A stretch of DNA of 38,576 bases from Betaproteobacteria bacterium HGW-Betaproteobacteria-16 (GTDB taxonomy: Bacteria; Pseudomonadota; Gammaproteobacteria; Burkholderiales; Burkholderiaceae_C), in assembly GCA_002840835.1 (NCBI GenBank), contig PHCQ01000047.1:1-38576 (forward strand). Reading direction: 5' to 3'. This document shows, piece after piece, positions 1 to 10,730 of this stretch. A program made the position numbers and the translations under genes. The notes under the pieces were generated by a model. It was not told where the DNA came from. It did no database searches and worked only from the letters and a program-made list of their open reading frames with translations. Positions within the stretch are counted from its first letter, which is position 1, and each line of letters begins with the position of its first letter.

Positions 1-1
1 C

Positions 2-1588
<1,587 letters not shown>

Positions 1589-1616
1589 CCCGGCCCCAGA
1601 GAGAGACACTCACCCC

Positions 1617-3152
1617 ATGACTCCGACCCTCACCCTGCAACCCGGCCATATGAGCCTTGCCGATCTGCGCACCGTCTGGCAACAGGGCGTGCACATTCAA
1701 CTCAGCGAAGACGCGCAGGCCGGTATCCATGCTTCGGCCGCCGCCATCCGCCAGATCGTGGACAAAGGCGATGCGGCCTACGGCATCAACACCGGCTTCG
1801 GCAAGCTCGCGAAGACCCGCATCCCTGACGACCAGCTGGAACTGCTGCAGCGCAACCTGATCCTGTCGCACTCGGTCGGCGTTGGCGAGCCCATGAGCGA
1901 CGCCACGGTGCGGCTGGTGATGGTGATGAAAGCCGCGAGTCTGGCGCGGGGCTATTCGGGCGTGCGCCCGGTGGTCATCGACACGCTGCTGGCCGTGCTC
2001 AATGCCGGCATCGTGCCTTGCATTCCGGTCAAGGGTTCGGTGGGCGCTTCGGGCGACCTCGCGCCGCTATCTCACATGACGCTGGCGCTGATGGGCGAGG
2101 GCGAGGTGCGCGTGAATGGCGAGTGGGTGCGTGCGGGCGCTGCGCTCAAGAACGCGGGCATCACACCGCTCACGCTGGCGGCCAAGGAAGGCCTGGCGCT
2201 GATCAATGGCACGCAGGTGTCCACCGCGCTGACGCTGCACGGCCTGTTCATGGCCGAGCGGCTGCTGGAAGCCGGCACCGTGACCGGTGCCCTGTGCGTG
2301 GACGCGGCCAAGGGCAGTGACGCACCGTTCGATCCGCGCATCCACGCCGTGCGTGGCCAGCCAGGCCAGATCGCTGTGGCCGCTGCCACGCGCGAACTGC
2401 TGGCAGGCAGCCAGATCCGCCTCTCGCACCTGGACAACGACGAGCGCGTGCAGGACCCCTACAGCCTGCGCTGCCAGCCGCAGGTCATGGGCGCCTGCCG
2501 CGACCTCATCGCCAACGCCGCACGCACCCTGTTGACCGAAGCCAACGCCGTGACCGACAACCCGCTGGTGTTCACCGACACCAACGAGGTGCTCTCGGGC
2601 GGCAACTTCCACGCTGAGCCGGTGGCCTTTGCCGCCGACACGCTGGCGCTGGCCATCGCGGAAATCGGCGCCCTGTCTGAACGTCGCATCGCCTTGCTGA
2701 TCGACAGCACGCTCTCGGGCCTGCCGCCCTTCCTGGTGGACAACCCGGGCATCAACAGCGGCTTCATGATCGCCCACGTCACGGCTGCCGCGCTCGCCTC
2801 GGAGAACAAGTCCCACGCCCACCCGGCCAGCGTCGACAGCCTGCCCACCAGCGCGAACCAGGAAGACCACGTGAGCATGGCCACCTTCGCCGGTCGCCGC
2901 CTGGCCGAGATGGCTGAGAACACCGCCACCATCCTGGGCATCGAGTGGTTGGCCGCCGCGCAGGGCGTGGACTTTCACCGCCCGCTGACCACCTCGGCAC
3001 GCCTGGCCAAGGCCCACGCCACGCTGCGTGCGCGCGTGCCCTTCTATGATCGCGACCGCCTGTTCGCGCCCGGTATCGAAGCGGCCCGTGCGCTGGTGCT
3101 GCAAGGCCACGCCAGCGACGGCAATGGCGACGCGCTGGCCGCGCTGTGGTGA
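1617..3152 (+). CDS. hutH: Histidine ammonia-lyase (histidase)
   Basis: HutH removes ammonia from L-histidine to give trans-urocanate, the entry step of the pathway. The 511-residue product is full length for the family. The cofactor MIO forms autocatalytically from an Ala-Ser-Gly triplet, visible at residues 144-146 within [14 protein letters not shown]. Other family signatures are [10 protein letters not shown] near residue 55 and NPLVF near residue 315. I chose ATG 1617 because it gives the usual N-terminus; the frame can be opened back to 1581, but that part overlaps the end of hutU and resembles nothing. Only 28 bases separate it from hutU and 4 bases from hutI, so the genes are co-transcribed. 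Nothing appears broken. Confidence 0.97.
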   Translation: MTPTLTLQPGHMSLADLRTVWQQGVHIQLSEDAQAGIHASAAAIRQIVDKGDAAYGINTGFGKLAKTRIPDDQLELLQRNLILSHSVGVGEPMSDATVRLVMVMKAASLARGYSGVRPVVIDTLLAVLNAGIVPCIPVKGSVGASGDLAPLSHMTLALMGEGEVRVNGEWVRAGAALKNAGITPLTLAAKEGLALINGTQVSTALTLHGLFMAERLLEAGTVTGALCVDAAKGSDAPFDPRIHAVRGQPGQIAVAAATRELLAGSQIRLSHLDNDERVQDPYSLRCQPQVMGACRDLIANAARTLLTEANAVTDNPLVFTDTNEVLSGGNFHAEPVAFAADTLALAIAEIGALSERRIALLIDSTLSGLPPFLVDNPGINSGFMIAHVTAAALASENKSHAHPASVDSLPTSANQEDHVSMATFAGRRLAEMAENTATILGIEWLAAAQGVDFHRPLTTSARLAKAHATLRARVPFYDRDRLFAPGIEAARALVLQGHASDGNGDALAALW

Positions 3153-3156
3153 CGTC

Positions 3157-4365
3157 ATGACCATCCGACGCCTTTGGCGCAACGCCCGGCTGACCACGCT
3201 GGCCGGCACCGACTGGGGCCTGATCGAGCAAGGCGCCATCGTGACCGAGGGCGAGCACATTGCCTGGGTCGGCCCTGAGTCTGCCTTGCCTGCCACGCGG
3301 GGCGCCACCGAAGAACATGATCTTGGTGGCGCGCTGCTGACCCCCGGTCTGATCGATTGCCACACCCATCTGGTCTATGGCGGGCGCCGGGCCGACGAAG
3401 CCGAGATGCGGCTGAACGGTGCCAGCTATGAAGCCATTGCGCGTGCGGGCGGCGGCATCCTGTCCACCGTGCGTGCCACCCGCGCTGCCAACGAGACCGA
3501 GCTGTTTGACCAGGCCGCCGCCCGCGCCCAGACGCTCATGGATCAGGGCGTGACGACGCTGGAAATCAAGTCCGGTTATGGCCTGTCGCTGGAGGACGAA
3601 GCGCGCTGTCTGCGCGTGGCGCGCCGGCTGGGGCAGGAGCGCCTGCTGTCGGTGCGCACCACCTTCCTGGGCGCGCACGCGCTGCCGCCTGAATATGAGG
3701 GTAGGGCTGATGACTACATCAGCGTGGTGTGCGACTGGCTGCCGCAGCTGCACGCCCAGGGGTTGGTGGACGCCGTGGACGCCTTCTGCGAAACCATTGG
3801 CTTCACGCCCGCGCAAACGCGCCGCGTTTTCGAGGCGGCGCGCGCGCTCAATCTGCCCGTCAAGCTGCATGCCGAGCAGCTGTCAGACCAGGGCGGGGCG
3901 GCACTGGCTGCGTCTTACGGCGCGCTCTCTTGCGACCACCTGGAACACCTGAGTGCTGCCGGCATCGCCGCCATGAAAGCCAACGACACGGTGGCGGTGT
4001 TGTTGCCCGGTGCCTTCTACATGCTGCGCGAAACCCGGCTGCCACCGATTGCCGCGCTGCGCAAGGCCGGTGTGTCCATGGCCGTGGCCACCGACCACAA
4101 CCCGGGCACATCACCCGCGCTGTCGTTGCCCCTCATGGCTCACATGGCCTGCAGCTTCTTCCGCCTCACGCCGCTGGAAGCGGTGCGGGGTATCACGGTG
4201 CACGCCGCACGGGCGCTGGGCCTGCGCGACCGCGGCACACTGGCGGTCGGCCAGCGCGCCGACTTCGCCGTGTGGGCGCTGGAACACCCCAACGAGCTCA
4301 CCTACTGGTTTGGCCACAACCCCTGCCGCCGCGTGGTGGTGGCCGCACAGGAACACAGCACATGA
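3157..4365 (+). CDS. hutI: Imidazolonepropionase
   Basis: HutI opens the ring of 4-imidazolone-5-propionate to give N-formimino-L-glutamate, the third step. It belongs to the metal-dependent amidohydrolase superfamily. The 402-residue product has the metal-binding HTH motif at residues 69-71 ([11 protein letters not shown]), a later KLHAEQ histidine, DHLEHL, and the ATDHNPG aspartate motif near the C-terminus. ATG 3157 lies 4 bases after the hutH stop; the frame extends further upstream inside hutH but only the later part is imidazolonepropionase-like. Its stop overlaps the hutG start as ATGA, which implies translational coupling. Length and motifs are normal. Confidence 0.96.
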   Translation: MTIRRLWRNARLTTLAGTDWGLIEQGAIVTEGEHIAWVGPESALPATRGATEEHDLGGALLTPGLIDCHTHLVYGGRRADEAEMRLNGASYEAIARAGGGILSTVRATRAANETELFDQAAARAQTLMDQGVTTLEIKSGYGLSLEDEARCLRVARRLGQERLLSVRTTFLGAHALPPEYEGRADDYISVVCDWLPQLHAQGLVDAVDAFCETIGFTPAQTRRVFEAARALNLPVKLHAEQLSDQGGAALAASYGALSCDHLEHLSAAGIAAMKANDTVAVLLPGAFYMLRETRLPPIAALRKAGVSMAVATDHNPGTSPALSLPLMAHMACSFFRLTPLEAVRGITVHAARALGLRDRGTLAVGQRADFAVWALEHPNELTYWFGHNPCRRVVVAAQEHST

Positions 4366-5315
4366 ATGCCTTTGTCTGGCAAGGTCGCAAGGACCCGGAA
4401 GAAAGCGGTGTCAGCACCCGCTGGCACCAGCACGTTCACCCCTTCGGGCCCGCATCGACCGGCGGCGTGGCCCTGATGGGCTTCGCGGTCGACGAAGGTG
4501 TGCGTCGCAACGCCGGTCGCGTGGGCGCGGCTGATGGTCCGCGTGCGCTGCGGGGCGCTCTGGCGGGCCTGCCTGTGCTGGGCGAACCGGCACTCTGGGA
4601 CGCGGGCGACGTGACCTGCCCGGCCGGCACCGCCGACGGCGCTCTCGAGGCCGCACAGGATGCGCTGGCCCAGCGCGTGGCCGGCGCCATTGCCCAGGGC
4701 TGCCTGCCACTGGTGCTGGGGGGCGGGCACGAGGTGGCCTGGGGCACGTTCCAGGGCATCGCCCGCGCGCGGCCCGATCTGCGGCGCATCCTGATCGTCA
4801 ACTTTGATGCCCATTTCGACCTGCGCATGGCCGCCCGGGCCAATTCCGGCACGCCGTTTCGCCAGATGGCAGAGTGGTGCCAATCCAGCGGCCGCCCCTT
4901 CTATTACCACGTGCTGGGCATCAGCCGCTATGCCAACACACAGGCCCTGTTCGACCGCGCCAGGGCCTTGGGCGTGCGCCACGTGCTGGACGACGATCTG
5001 CAGACCGAAGGTGGCGTGGACAAGGCGCGCAAAGCCTTGCAGCAAGACCTGGCCGAATGTGAGGCGGTCTACCTCACGGTCTGCCTCGATGTGTTGCCAG
5101 GCAGCCTGGCACCCGGCGTCTCGGCCCCCGCGCCGCTGGGCGTGCCGCTCGCCCATGTGCAAACCCTGATGGACACGGTGCTGGCCTCGGGCAAGCTGCT
5201 GGCGGCGGACATCGCCGAACTCAATCCCGGCCTGGACCGCGACGGCCTCACTGCTCGGGTGGCGGCCCGGCTGGTGGCACGCATCGCACGCGCCGTGCAG
5301 CAGGAAATGGACTGA
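4362..5315 (+). CDS. hutG: Formimidoylglutamase (arginase/ureohydrolase family)
   Basis: This enzyme hydrolyses N-formimino-L-glutamate to glutamate and formamide, closing the pathway. It is the arginase-fold HutG (EC 3.5.3.8 type), not the formylglutamate deformylase that bears the same name elsewhere. The 317-residue product shows the binuclear metal motifs GGGHE (residues 120-124) and DAHFD (149-153). The third motif, usually a D-x-D pair, reads VCLDVLPG, with Cys241 where the first Asp is expected and Asp243 kept; the following [11 protein letters not shown] is typical. The start ATG overlaps the hutI stop by 4 bases. No hut regulator or transporter is visible directly downstream; those may lie left of the window. 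Confidence 0.94.
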   Translation: MNAFVWQGRKDPEESGVSTRWHQHVHPFGPASTGGVALMGFAVDEGVRRNAGRVGAADGPRALRGALAGLPVLGEPALWDAGDVTCPAGTADGALEAAQDALAQRVAGAIAQGCLPLVLGGGHEVAWGTFQGIARARPDLRRILIVNFDAHFDLRMAARANSGTPFRQMAEWCQSSGRPFYYHVLGISRYANTQALFDRARALGVRHVLDDDLQTEGGVDKARKALQQDLAECEAVYLTVCLDVLPGSLAPGVSAPAPLGVPLAHVQTLMDTVLASGKLLAADIAELNPGLDRDGLTARVAARLVARIARAVQQEMD

Positions 5316-5368
5316 CTCTGTCGGGGTAACTGAGGCGCGGCATGCGGCGCAGGGCCGGCGCGCGCGTC

Positions 5369-5728
5369 TCAGGCGGAAGACCGCTTGGGTTTGCGCGCAG
5401 CCACCGCCGCCTCCAGGGCCAGGCGCGCCCAGGGCAGCATGAGTGCGGGCGATTCCAGCGCTTCGTCTGGCGGCGTGTGGTAGTGCAGCTTCATGGCCTT
5501 GCCCTTGGCCTCGTAGACAAAAGGCATCGCACCGGCAGCCAGCCACACCGGCTCGGTGGCGGCGTTGGTCTTCAGGTAGAGCGTGTCCCAGGCAATGAGG
5601 CCGATGTTCATGCCGTCGGTGGAGATGCCCCAGCCACCAAACATGCGCTTGGCCACACAAGGCCCCACGCCCGAAAGCAACTCGCAGGCATGCAGCACGA
5701 AGGGGTCGGTGACGGGTTTGGCGGGCAT
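5369..5728 (-). CDS. TfoX N-terminal domain protein
   Basis: A 119-residue cytoplasmic protein matching the stand-alone TfoX/Sxy N-terminal domain family. Recognisable features are LLSGVGPCVAKRMFGGWGI near residues 12-32, NIGLIAWDTLYLKT, and the strand FVYEAKGKAMKLHYH followed by PDEAL. In full-length TfoX the domain takes part in competence control, but single-domain relatives like this have no established function. The chosen ATG gives the canonical start; the open frame extends 103 codons further upstream through a dispersed repeat and into the divergent tetR gene, which is not plausible coding. A short Lys/Arg-rich tail ends the protein. It converges on hutG with 53 bases between the stops. 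Confidence 0.82.
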   Translation of the reverse strand: MPAKPVTDPFVLHACELLSGVGPCVAKRMFGGWGISTDGMNIGLIAWDTLYLKTNAATEPVWLAAGAMPFVYEAKGKAMKLHYHTPPDEALESPALMLPWARLALEAAVAARKPKRSSA

Positions 5729-5806
5729 GGGTGGATCGTAGAGCTTGATCAGCCAAGTTGCCAAGATCGAGTGGAGACGAACAACACTTCCGGAGCGCAG
5801 TGCCTG

Positions 5807-5891
5807 TTCCAGAGATACCGTGGAGCCGGCTTCGCCGGTCCACTGGTATCGCCCCCTCGAAGGGGGTGACGCCGAAGGCGGCGCGGGGGTG
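5807..5891 (+). repeat. Dispersed GC-rich palindromic repeat, copy A
   Basis: An 85-base non-coding element with short hairpins: the GCCGGC-TTC-GCCGG arm set, then CCCCCT-CGA-AGGGGG, then a C/G-rich tail. Nearly the same sequence occurs in inverted orientation at 7650-7733. Both begin TTCCAGAGATACCGT and contain ACTGGTATCGCCCCCT. It lies in the divergent gap between the TfoX-N gene and tetR and ends 12 bases before the tetR start. Elements like this are common between genes in Comamonadaceae genomes; the function is unknown. Confidence 0.8.
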
Positions 5892-5903
5892 GGACAATTC
5901 CTT

Positions 5904-6500
5904 ATGGCCCGCCCCAAATCCGCCACCCACGACCTCAAGCGCGAACAGATCCTCGATGTGGCTGCCCTGTGCTTCGCCCGGCAGAGCTTTCCCGCCGCCA
6001 GCATGAACGACATCGCCACCGCCTGTGGCACCAGCAAGGCCCGGCTGTACCACTATTACGAGAGCAAGGAGGCGATCCTGTTCGACCTGCTGGACCGCTA
6101 CACCCAGCGCCTGCTGGCGCTGATTGGTGAGTCCGAGGCGCGGGCACAGCGCAAAAACCTGAATGAGCGCGACGCCCTGAGCGAACTGGTGCGCGCCTTT
6201 CTTGCCGAATACGAGAGTTCGGCCACCCGCCATGTGGCCCTGGTGTCTGACACGAAGTTTCTGGGCGAGGTACAGCGCGAGCTGATCTTGAACCGCCAGC
6301 GCGATGTGGTGGCGGCTTTCACCCGTTTTCTGCGGCGGGCGTATCCTGAGCGTGTCACGCCGGTGAACCAGACCGCGTTGACCATGATGCTGTTCGGCAT
6401 GATCAACTGGACCTTCACCTGGCTGCGCCCCGACGGGCTGCTGAGCTACGCCGCGTTCGCTGACGAGGTGGTGGCCGTGCTGGAGCGGGGCCTGGGTTGA
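5904..6500 (+). CDS. TetR/AcrR-family transcriptional regulator
   Basis: A 198-residue DNA-binding repressor. The N-terminal helix-turn-helix is clear: REQILDVAALCF followed by SMNDIATACGTSKARLYHYY and SKEAILFDLL at about residues 13-60. The rest is an all-helical ligand-binding and dimer domain that cannot be assigned a ligand from sequence. ATG 5904 gives the standard short lead before the HTH; the open frame extends back to 5745 through a dispersed repeat and was not used. The MBL-fold gene starts 160 bases downstream on the same strand, so this regulator is a reasonable candidate to control it, or an acyl-CoA/aromatic degradation gene elsewhere. No palindromic operator is certain. Confidence 0.9.
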   Translation: MARPKSATHDLKREQILDVAALCFARQSFPAASMNDIATACGTSKARLYHYYESKEAILFDLLDRYTQRLLALIGESEARAQRKNLNERDALSELVRAFLAEYESSATRHVALVSDTKFLGEVQRELILNRQRDVVAAFTRFLRRAYPERVTPVNQTALTMMLFGMINWTFTWLRPDGLLSYAAFADEVVAVLERGLG

Positions 6501-6577
6501 TGCCCCTGCCGATCAGCGATGTGGGAGATCCGGCCACAGAAGAGCCGCCGCAAGTCGACCGGATTGTGGGGCCTTTA

Positions 6578-6613
6578 TTTACTTATGTGTAATTGATTTC
6601 GTTTAGGTAAAAT
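6578..6613 (+). promoter_or_regulatory. Probable promoter/operator of the MBL-fold gene
   Basis: This is the only AT-rich stretch in the gap between tetR and the MBL-fold gene. It contains a good -10-like TAAAAT at 6608-6613 with a poor -35. An interrupted inverted repeat, TTTAC at 6578-6582 and GTAAA at 6607-6611, brackets it and could be a regulator site. The assignment is inference from position and composition. Confidence 0.35.
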
Positions 6614-6660
6614 TCCGCCGGTTGCAGTTTGCGCATTTTTGCCCCACACAGGAGACCCCC

Positions 6661-7641
6661 ATGAGCAAAGCCTTCGCCTCCCAGGCCGACCTGGAAGACA
6701 AAAAAACCACTTTCGAACAGCTCAGCCCGCACTGCTGGGCCTACACCGCCGAGGGTGACCCGAACTCCGGCGTCATCATCGGCGACAAGTTCATCATGGT
6801 CAGCGACGCCACCGCCACACCGGCCATGGCGCAGGACCTGATCAAGCAGATCCGCACGGTGTCGGACAAGCCGATCAAGTACGTGCTGCTCACCCACTAC
6901 CACGCGGTGCGCGTGCTGGGCGCCAGTGCCTACCTGGCCGAAGGCGCCACCGAAGTCATCGCCAGCCGGGGCACCTACGAACTGATCGTGGAGCGCGGCG
7001 CGCAAGACATGCAGAGCGAAATGGAGCGCTTCCCGCGTCTGTTCCGTGGTGCCGACAGCGTGCCCGGCCTGACCTGGCCCACCATGGTCATTGGCGACGG
7101 CAAGCCGGGCCGCCAGGGCAGCCTGGAAGTGGACCTGGGCGGCGTGAAGGTCAGCATCTGGCACCCGGGCCCAGGCCACACCCGTGGCGACACCATTGCC
7201 TGGGTGGAAGAAGAAAAAGTGCTGTTCAGCGGCGACCTGGTGGAATACGAAGCGGGCGTTTACACCGGCGATGCGCAACTGGAAGAATGGCCCGCCACCC
7301 TGGAAGCCCTGCGCGAACTGAAGGCCGAATTCATCGTGCCGGGCCGCGGCGAAGCCATGAAAGGCAATGCCGACGTGAACAAGGCGCTCGACTACACCCA
7401 GCGCTGGGTCACCACCTTGTTCCAGGCTGGCAAGGAAGCCGCTGCGGCTGGCATGGACCTCAAGACCGCCATGGCCCATACCCGCAAGAGCATGGACCCG
7501 GTGTTTGGCCACGTGTTCATCTACGAACACTGCCTGCCGTTCGACGTGAGCCGCGCCTACGACGAAGCCAAGGGCATCAAGAACCCCCGCATCTGGACGG
7601 CCGAGCGCGACAAGGAAATGTGGGCCGCCCTGCAGGGGTGA
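6661..7641 (+). CDS. MBL-fold metallo-hydrolase-like protein with altered metal site
   Basis: A 326-residue metallo-beta-lactamase-fold protein without a signal peptide, so probably cytoplasmic. The strand-loop core is visible: SDATATPAMAQDLI near residue 50, LLTHYHAVRVLGA near 77, HPGPGHTRGDTIAW near 168 and LFSGDLVEY near 188. The usual HxHxDH motif reads H79-Y-H81-A-V83-R84, so the Asp and third His are missing. His173 and Asp192 remain, and the last motif His is Arg229 (PGRG). I recall close relatives in Burkholderiales sharing HYHAVRVLGA, so this seems a family trait rather than local damage. ATG 6661 is preceded by AGGAGA about 6 bases upstream. The substrate is unknown; the neighbouring TetR may regulate it. 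Confidence 0.85.
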   Translation: MSKAFASQADLEDKKTTFEQLSPHCWAYTAEGDPNSGVIIGDKFIMVSDATATPAMAQDLIKQIRTVSDKPIKYVLLTHYHAVRVLGASAYLAEGATEVIASRGTYELIVERGAQDMQSEMERFPRLFRGADSVPGLTWPTMVIGDGKPGRQGSLEVDLGGVKVSIWHPGPGHTRGDTIAWVEEEKVLFSGDLVEYEAGVYTGDAQLEEWPATLEALRELKAEFIVPGRGEAMKGNADVNKALDYTQRWVTTLFQAGKEAAAAGMDLKTAMAHTRKSMDPVFGHVFIYEHCLPFDVSRAYDEAKGIKNPRIWTAERDKEMWAALQG

Positions 7642-7649
7642 ACTTGGCG

Positions 7650-7733
7650 GCACCCCCGCCGCGCTTCGCGCGACCCCCTCCAGGGGGCGATACCAGTCGT
7701 CCGGCAAAGCCGGCCCGACGGTATCTCTGGAAT
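7650..7733 (-). repeat. Dispersed GC-rich palindromic repeat, copy B (inverted)
   Basis: This is the reverse-complement partner of the element at 5807-5891. Read on the minus strand it starts TTCCAGAGATACCGT and contains GCCGGC-TTT-GCCGG and CCCCCT-GG-AGGGGG. The two copies differ at several positions in the loops while most stem pairs are kept. Together they bracket tetR and the MBL-fold gene as an inverted pair. Confidence 0.8.
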
Positions 7734-7800
7734 GGGTTCACGTCACGCCGGAGGTGTCTTGCAGATACCGCTTTGAGTGGCGCACTGGATGTGTTCTCAA

Positions 7801-7830
7801 CAAAAAGACCCGCCAAGGCGGGTCTTTTTG
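7801..7830. terminator. Bidirectional rho-independent terminator
   Basis: A perfect 14-bp stem (7801-7814 with 7817-7830) closes on a 2-base AA gap. Its inner part is GACCCGCC/GGCGGGTC and its outer part is five A-T pairs, so either strand ends in a T-run after a GC-rich hairpin. It lies between the convergent MBL-fold gene and PKD lipoprotein gene and serves both. Confidence 0.9.
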
Positions 7831-7865
7831 TGCGTGCTTGAAGGCCCGTCGGAACGGCCGGGCGA

Positions 7866-8270
7866 TTAGGACTCTTCTGCGTCTGCGTCTTCGGTGTCGT
7901 CTTCTTCGTCCGCGTCCCCGGTGGATTCATTCACCTTCACGGATTCGGTGGAGCTGCCTTTGCGGCCGGCGCTGTCGGTCACGGTCAGGGTCACCTTGAA
8001 GGTGCCGGTCCGGGTGTAGGTGTGGGTCACCTTGGAGCCATTGGCGGTTTCGCCGTCACCGAAGTCCCATTCGTACTTCACGGCCGTGGCGCCTTCGGGG
8101 TTGGCGTTGATCAGGGTGCCGGAGCCATCGAAAGTGACTTCTTCGTCGACCACCACCTTGGTGGGGTTCACCTCGATGATGGCGATGGGGTTACAGGCCG
8201 CGAGGAACAGCGCCATGGCGGCAATGAACAGGGCTTTCCAGAGGGTGGACGGACGGAGTGCGGTAGACAT
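7866..8270 (-). CDS. Small PKD-domain lipoprotein
   Basis: A 134-residue exported protein. Residues 1-25 form a lipoprotein signal peptide ending in the lipobox LFLAAC, with Cys26 as the lipidation site. A single PKD (polycystic kidney disease) Ig-like domain follows: VDEEVTFDGSGT, then the hallmark YEWDFGDGE, HTYTRTGTFKVTLTVTDSAG and a final VKV strand. The last 20 or so residues are almost all Glu, Asp and Ala. PKD domains mediate surface or carbohydrate/protein contacts; nothing here shows an enzyme. The ATG was chosen because it starts the signal peptide; the frame stays open 67 codons further upstream. It is probably anchored to the outer membrane, as residue +2 is Asn rather than Asp. 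Confidence 0.82.
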   Translation of the reverse strand: MSTALRPSTLWKALFIAAMALFLAACNPIAIIEVNPTKVVVDEEVTFDGSGTLINANPEGATAVKYEWDFGDGETANGSKVTHTYTRTGTFKVTLTVTDSAGRKGSSTESVKVNESTGDADEEDDTEDADAEES

Positions 8271-8497
8271 GGTGTGACAGCAGCTGAAGAAAAGGGGCAC
8301 CCCGCCGGTAGCGGGGTAGACATCCAGACAATATAAACCTGTTTGCTGGCCCGTGGTGTGACGAATTGATGGCTGTTTCCGGTCAGCCAGCCCGGTGGTC
8401 AGCTCAGGAGGCCCACGACGCCGCTTTGATACGATCCGGCGCACCCGGCCGGGCAACGCCCCAGCGATCAACGGCCCCTCACTGGTTCATTCCTCCC

Positions 8498-9769
8498 ATG
8501 CCCCCATCTGCGGACCTGCTCGGCCACACCTCCACAGACTGGGCCATCGTCGCGGTCTTCGCCATCGTCTATCTCGGCATGTTTCTGGGCGGCTTGCCGC
8601 GCCTGAAGCTGGACCGCTCCGGCGTGGCCCTGCTGGGGGCCATTGCGGTGATCGCGCTGGCCGGTCTGCCCGTCGAGGACGCAGCCCGCTCCATCGACCT
8701 GCCCACCATCGTTCTGCTCTTCGCGTTCATGGTGGTGTCAGCGCAAATGCGGCTGGGCGGCTTCTACACGGCCGTGACCCGCCGGGTCGGCGCTCTGCCG
8801 CTGTCCCGTGGCGCGCTGCTGGCGGCGCTGATCGGCGTGGCGGGAGCGCTGTCGGCGGTGTTTTCCAACGACATCGTCTGCCTGGCCATGACACCGGTGG
8901 TGGCCCGGCTGTGCCTGCATCGCGGGCTGAACCCGCTGCCGTTCCTGATCGGGCTGGCCTGCGCCGCCAACATCGGCTCGGCGGCCACACTCATTGGCAA
9001 TCCGCAGAACATGCTCATTGGCTCGGTCCTTCAGTTGCCGTTTGCGGGGTACGTGCGGCAAGCCCTGCCGCCGGTGTTGGTCAGCCTGCTGTTGCTGTGG
9101 GCGTGGCTGGCGTACGGGCCTGGGTCGAGGGCAGAGAGCCCTCACCCCGGCCCGCTCCCAGCGGGAGGGGGCGCGAACAGCCCTGGTGTTGAAGAGCCCG
9201 CGTTCGATGTGTGGCAGACCACCAAGGGTCTCGGGGTGGCTGCAGCGCTGCTGCTGATCTTCCTGTTCACCGACTGGCCGCGCGACGTCGCCGCGCTGGT
9301 GGGCGCCGGCGTGCTGCTGCTGAGCCGGCGCCTTCAGTCGGCCCGCGTGATGGGGCTGATCGACTGGCCGTTGCTGATCCTGTTCATGGGGCTGTTTGTG
9401 GTCAACCATGCCTTCGAGACCACCGGGCTGGCGGGTCAGGCTGTGGCCTGGCTGGGCACGCAGGGTGTGCACCTGGCCGACCCGGGGCCGCTGCTGGTGG
9501 TGGGTGCGGTGTTGTCCAACCTGGTGTCCAACGTGCCGGCGGTGATGCTGCTGCTGCCGCACCTGGGTGGCGGCAGCGAGCAAGCCGGCGTGATGCTGGC
9601 CCTGGTGAGCACCTTCGCCGGCAACCTGCTGCTGGTGGGCTCGATCGCCAACCTGATCGTGGCCGACCTGGCGCGCCAGCAAGGCATCGAGATCGACTGG
9701 AAACGCCACGCCATAACCGGCATTCCAGTGACCTTGGCTTCACTGGCCGTGGTGTGGGCGTGGGCATAG
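8498..9769 (+). CDS. ArsB/NhaD-like (SLC13-type, YbiR-like) membrane permease
   Basis: A 423-residue inner-membrane permease with about ten hydrophobic segments in two halves. Family marks are SAVFSNDIVCLAMTPVV near residue 125, GSAATLIGNPQNMLIG near 165, and in the second half VLSNLVSNVPAVMLLLPH near 340. The Asn/Pro loops are the ion-binding re-entrant parts of the ion transporter superfamily; the substrate (anion, arsenite or Na+/H+) cannot be called. ATG 8498 begins the protein just before the first hydrophobic helix. The cytoplasmic loop at about residues 210-230 is odd: it reads SPHPGPLPAGGGA, the translation of a dispersed palindromic repeat inserted in frame at about 9130-9180. The gene stands alone on the plus strand. 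Confidence 0.85.
   Translation: MPPSADLLGHTSTDWAIVAVFAIVYLGMFLGGLPRLKLDRSGVALLGAIAVIALAGLPVEDAARSIDLPTIVLLFAFMVVSAQMRLGGFYTAVTRRVGALPLSRGALLAALIGVAGALSAVFSNDIVCLAMTPVVARLCLHRGLNPLPFLIGLACAANIGSAATLIGNPQNMLIGSVLQLPFAGYVRQALPPVLVSLLLLWAWLAYGPGSRAESPHPGPLPAGGGANSPGVEEPAFDVWQTTKGLGVAAALLLIFLFTDWPRDVAALVGAGVLLLSRRLQSARVMGLIDWPLLILFMGLFVVNHAFETTGLAGQAVAWLGTQGVHLADPGPLLVVGAVLSNLVSNVPAVMLLLPHLGGGSEQAGVMLALVSTFAGNLLLVGSIANLIVADLARQQGIEIDWKRHAITGIPVTLASLAVVWAWA
9130..9180 (+). repeat. Palindromic repeat inserted in frame in the permease gene
   Basis: The sequence GCCCTCACCCCGGCCCGCTC followed by CCAGCGGGAGGGGGCGCGAA is of the intergenic palindrome class. The core stem CCCGCT (9151-9156) pairs with AGCGGG (9160-9165) across a CCC loop. 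It lies inside the coding frame of the permease and yields a Pro/Gly-rich loop between predicted helices, with no frame break. Confidence 0.7.
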
Positions 9770-9775
9770 AGAGCT

Positions 9776-9900
9776 CCCCCCTGCGCGGGATTCGGTACGC
9801 CCCCCTGCGCTGCTGACGCAGCTTCCCCCCTCCCTGGCGCGCCTTTGGCGCTTGGAGGGGGGACGCACCCTGTGGCCCGGCGGAGCCGGTTCCACGGGTG
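9776..9900. repeat. Intergenic palindromic repeat cluster
   Basis: The gap between the convergent permease and ATPase genes is filled with C-run/G-run palindromes. CCCCCCTCC at about 9825 faces GGAGGGGGG at about 9855 around a GGCGCGCCTTTGGCGC core. A GTGG-CCCGGC-GGA-GCCGG-TTCCAC unit follows and resembles the GTGGAGCCGGC unit of the 5807 repeat. No gene is seen. The rest of the gap, to 9983, is plain non-coding sequence. Confidence 0.6.
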
Positions 9901-9983
9901 CCCTGGACATACTCCCCCTCGTTGGCATTGCGTTCGGCGCTCGTCTTCGTTGGCTGGTCGCCTTGGTCGAAGCCCTTGGGGGC

Positions 9984-10716
<733 letters not shown>

Positions 10717-10730
<14 letters not shown>

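Noticed and set aside
2067..3365. 432-codon minus-strand frame opposite hutH
   Set aside because: Antisense shadow of hutH/hutI with no recognisable domain.
4302..6233. 643-codon minus-strand open frame across hutG, the TfoX-N gene and tetR
   Set aside because: It runs antisense through three well-supported genes and its translation is low-complexity Arg/Ala/Gly/His; long antisense frames are expected at this G+C.
8299..8317. ACCCCGC-CGGTA-GCGGGGT hairpin in the PKD lipoprotein leader
   Set aside because: A short GC stem is common by chance in this composition and has no T-run or known motif.
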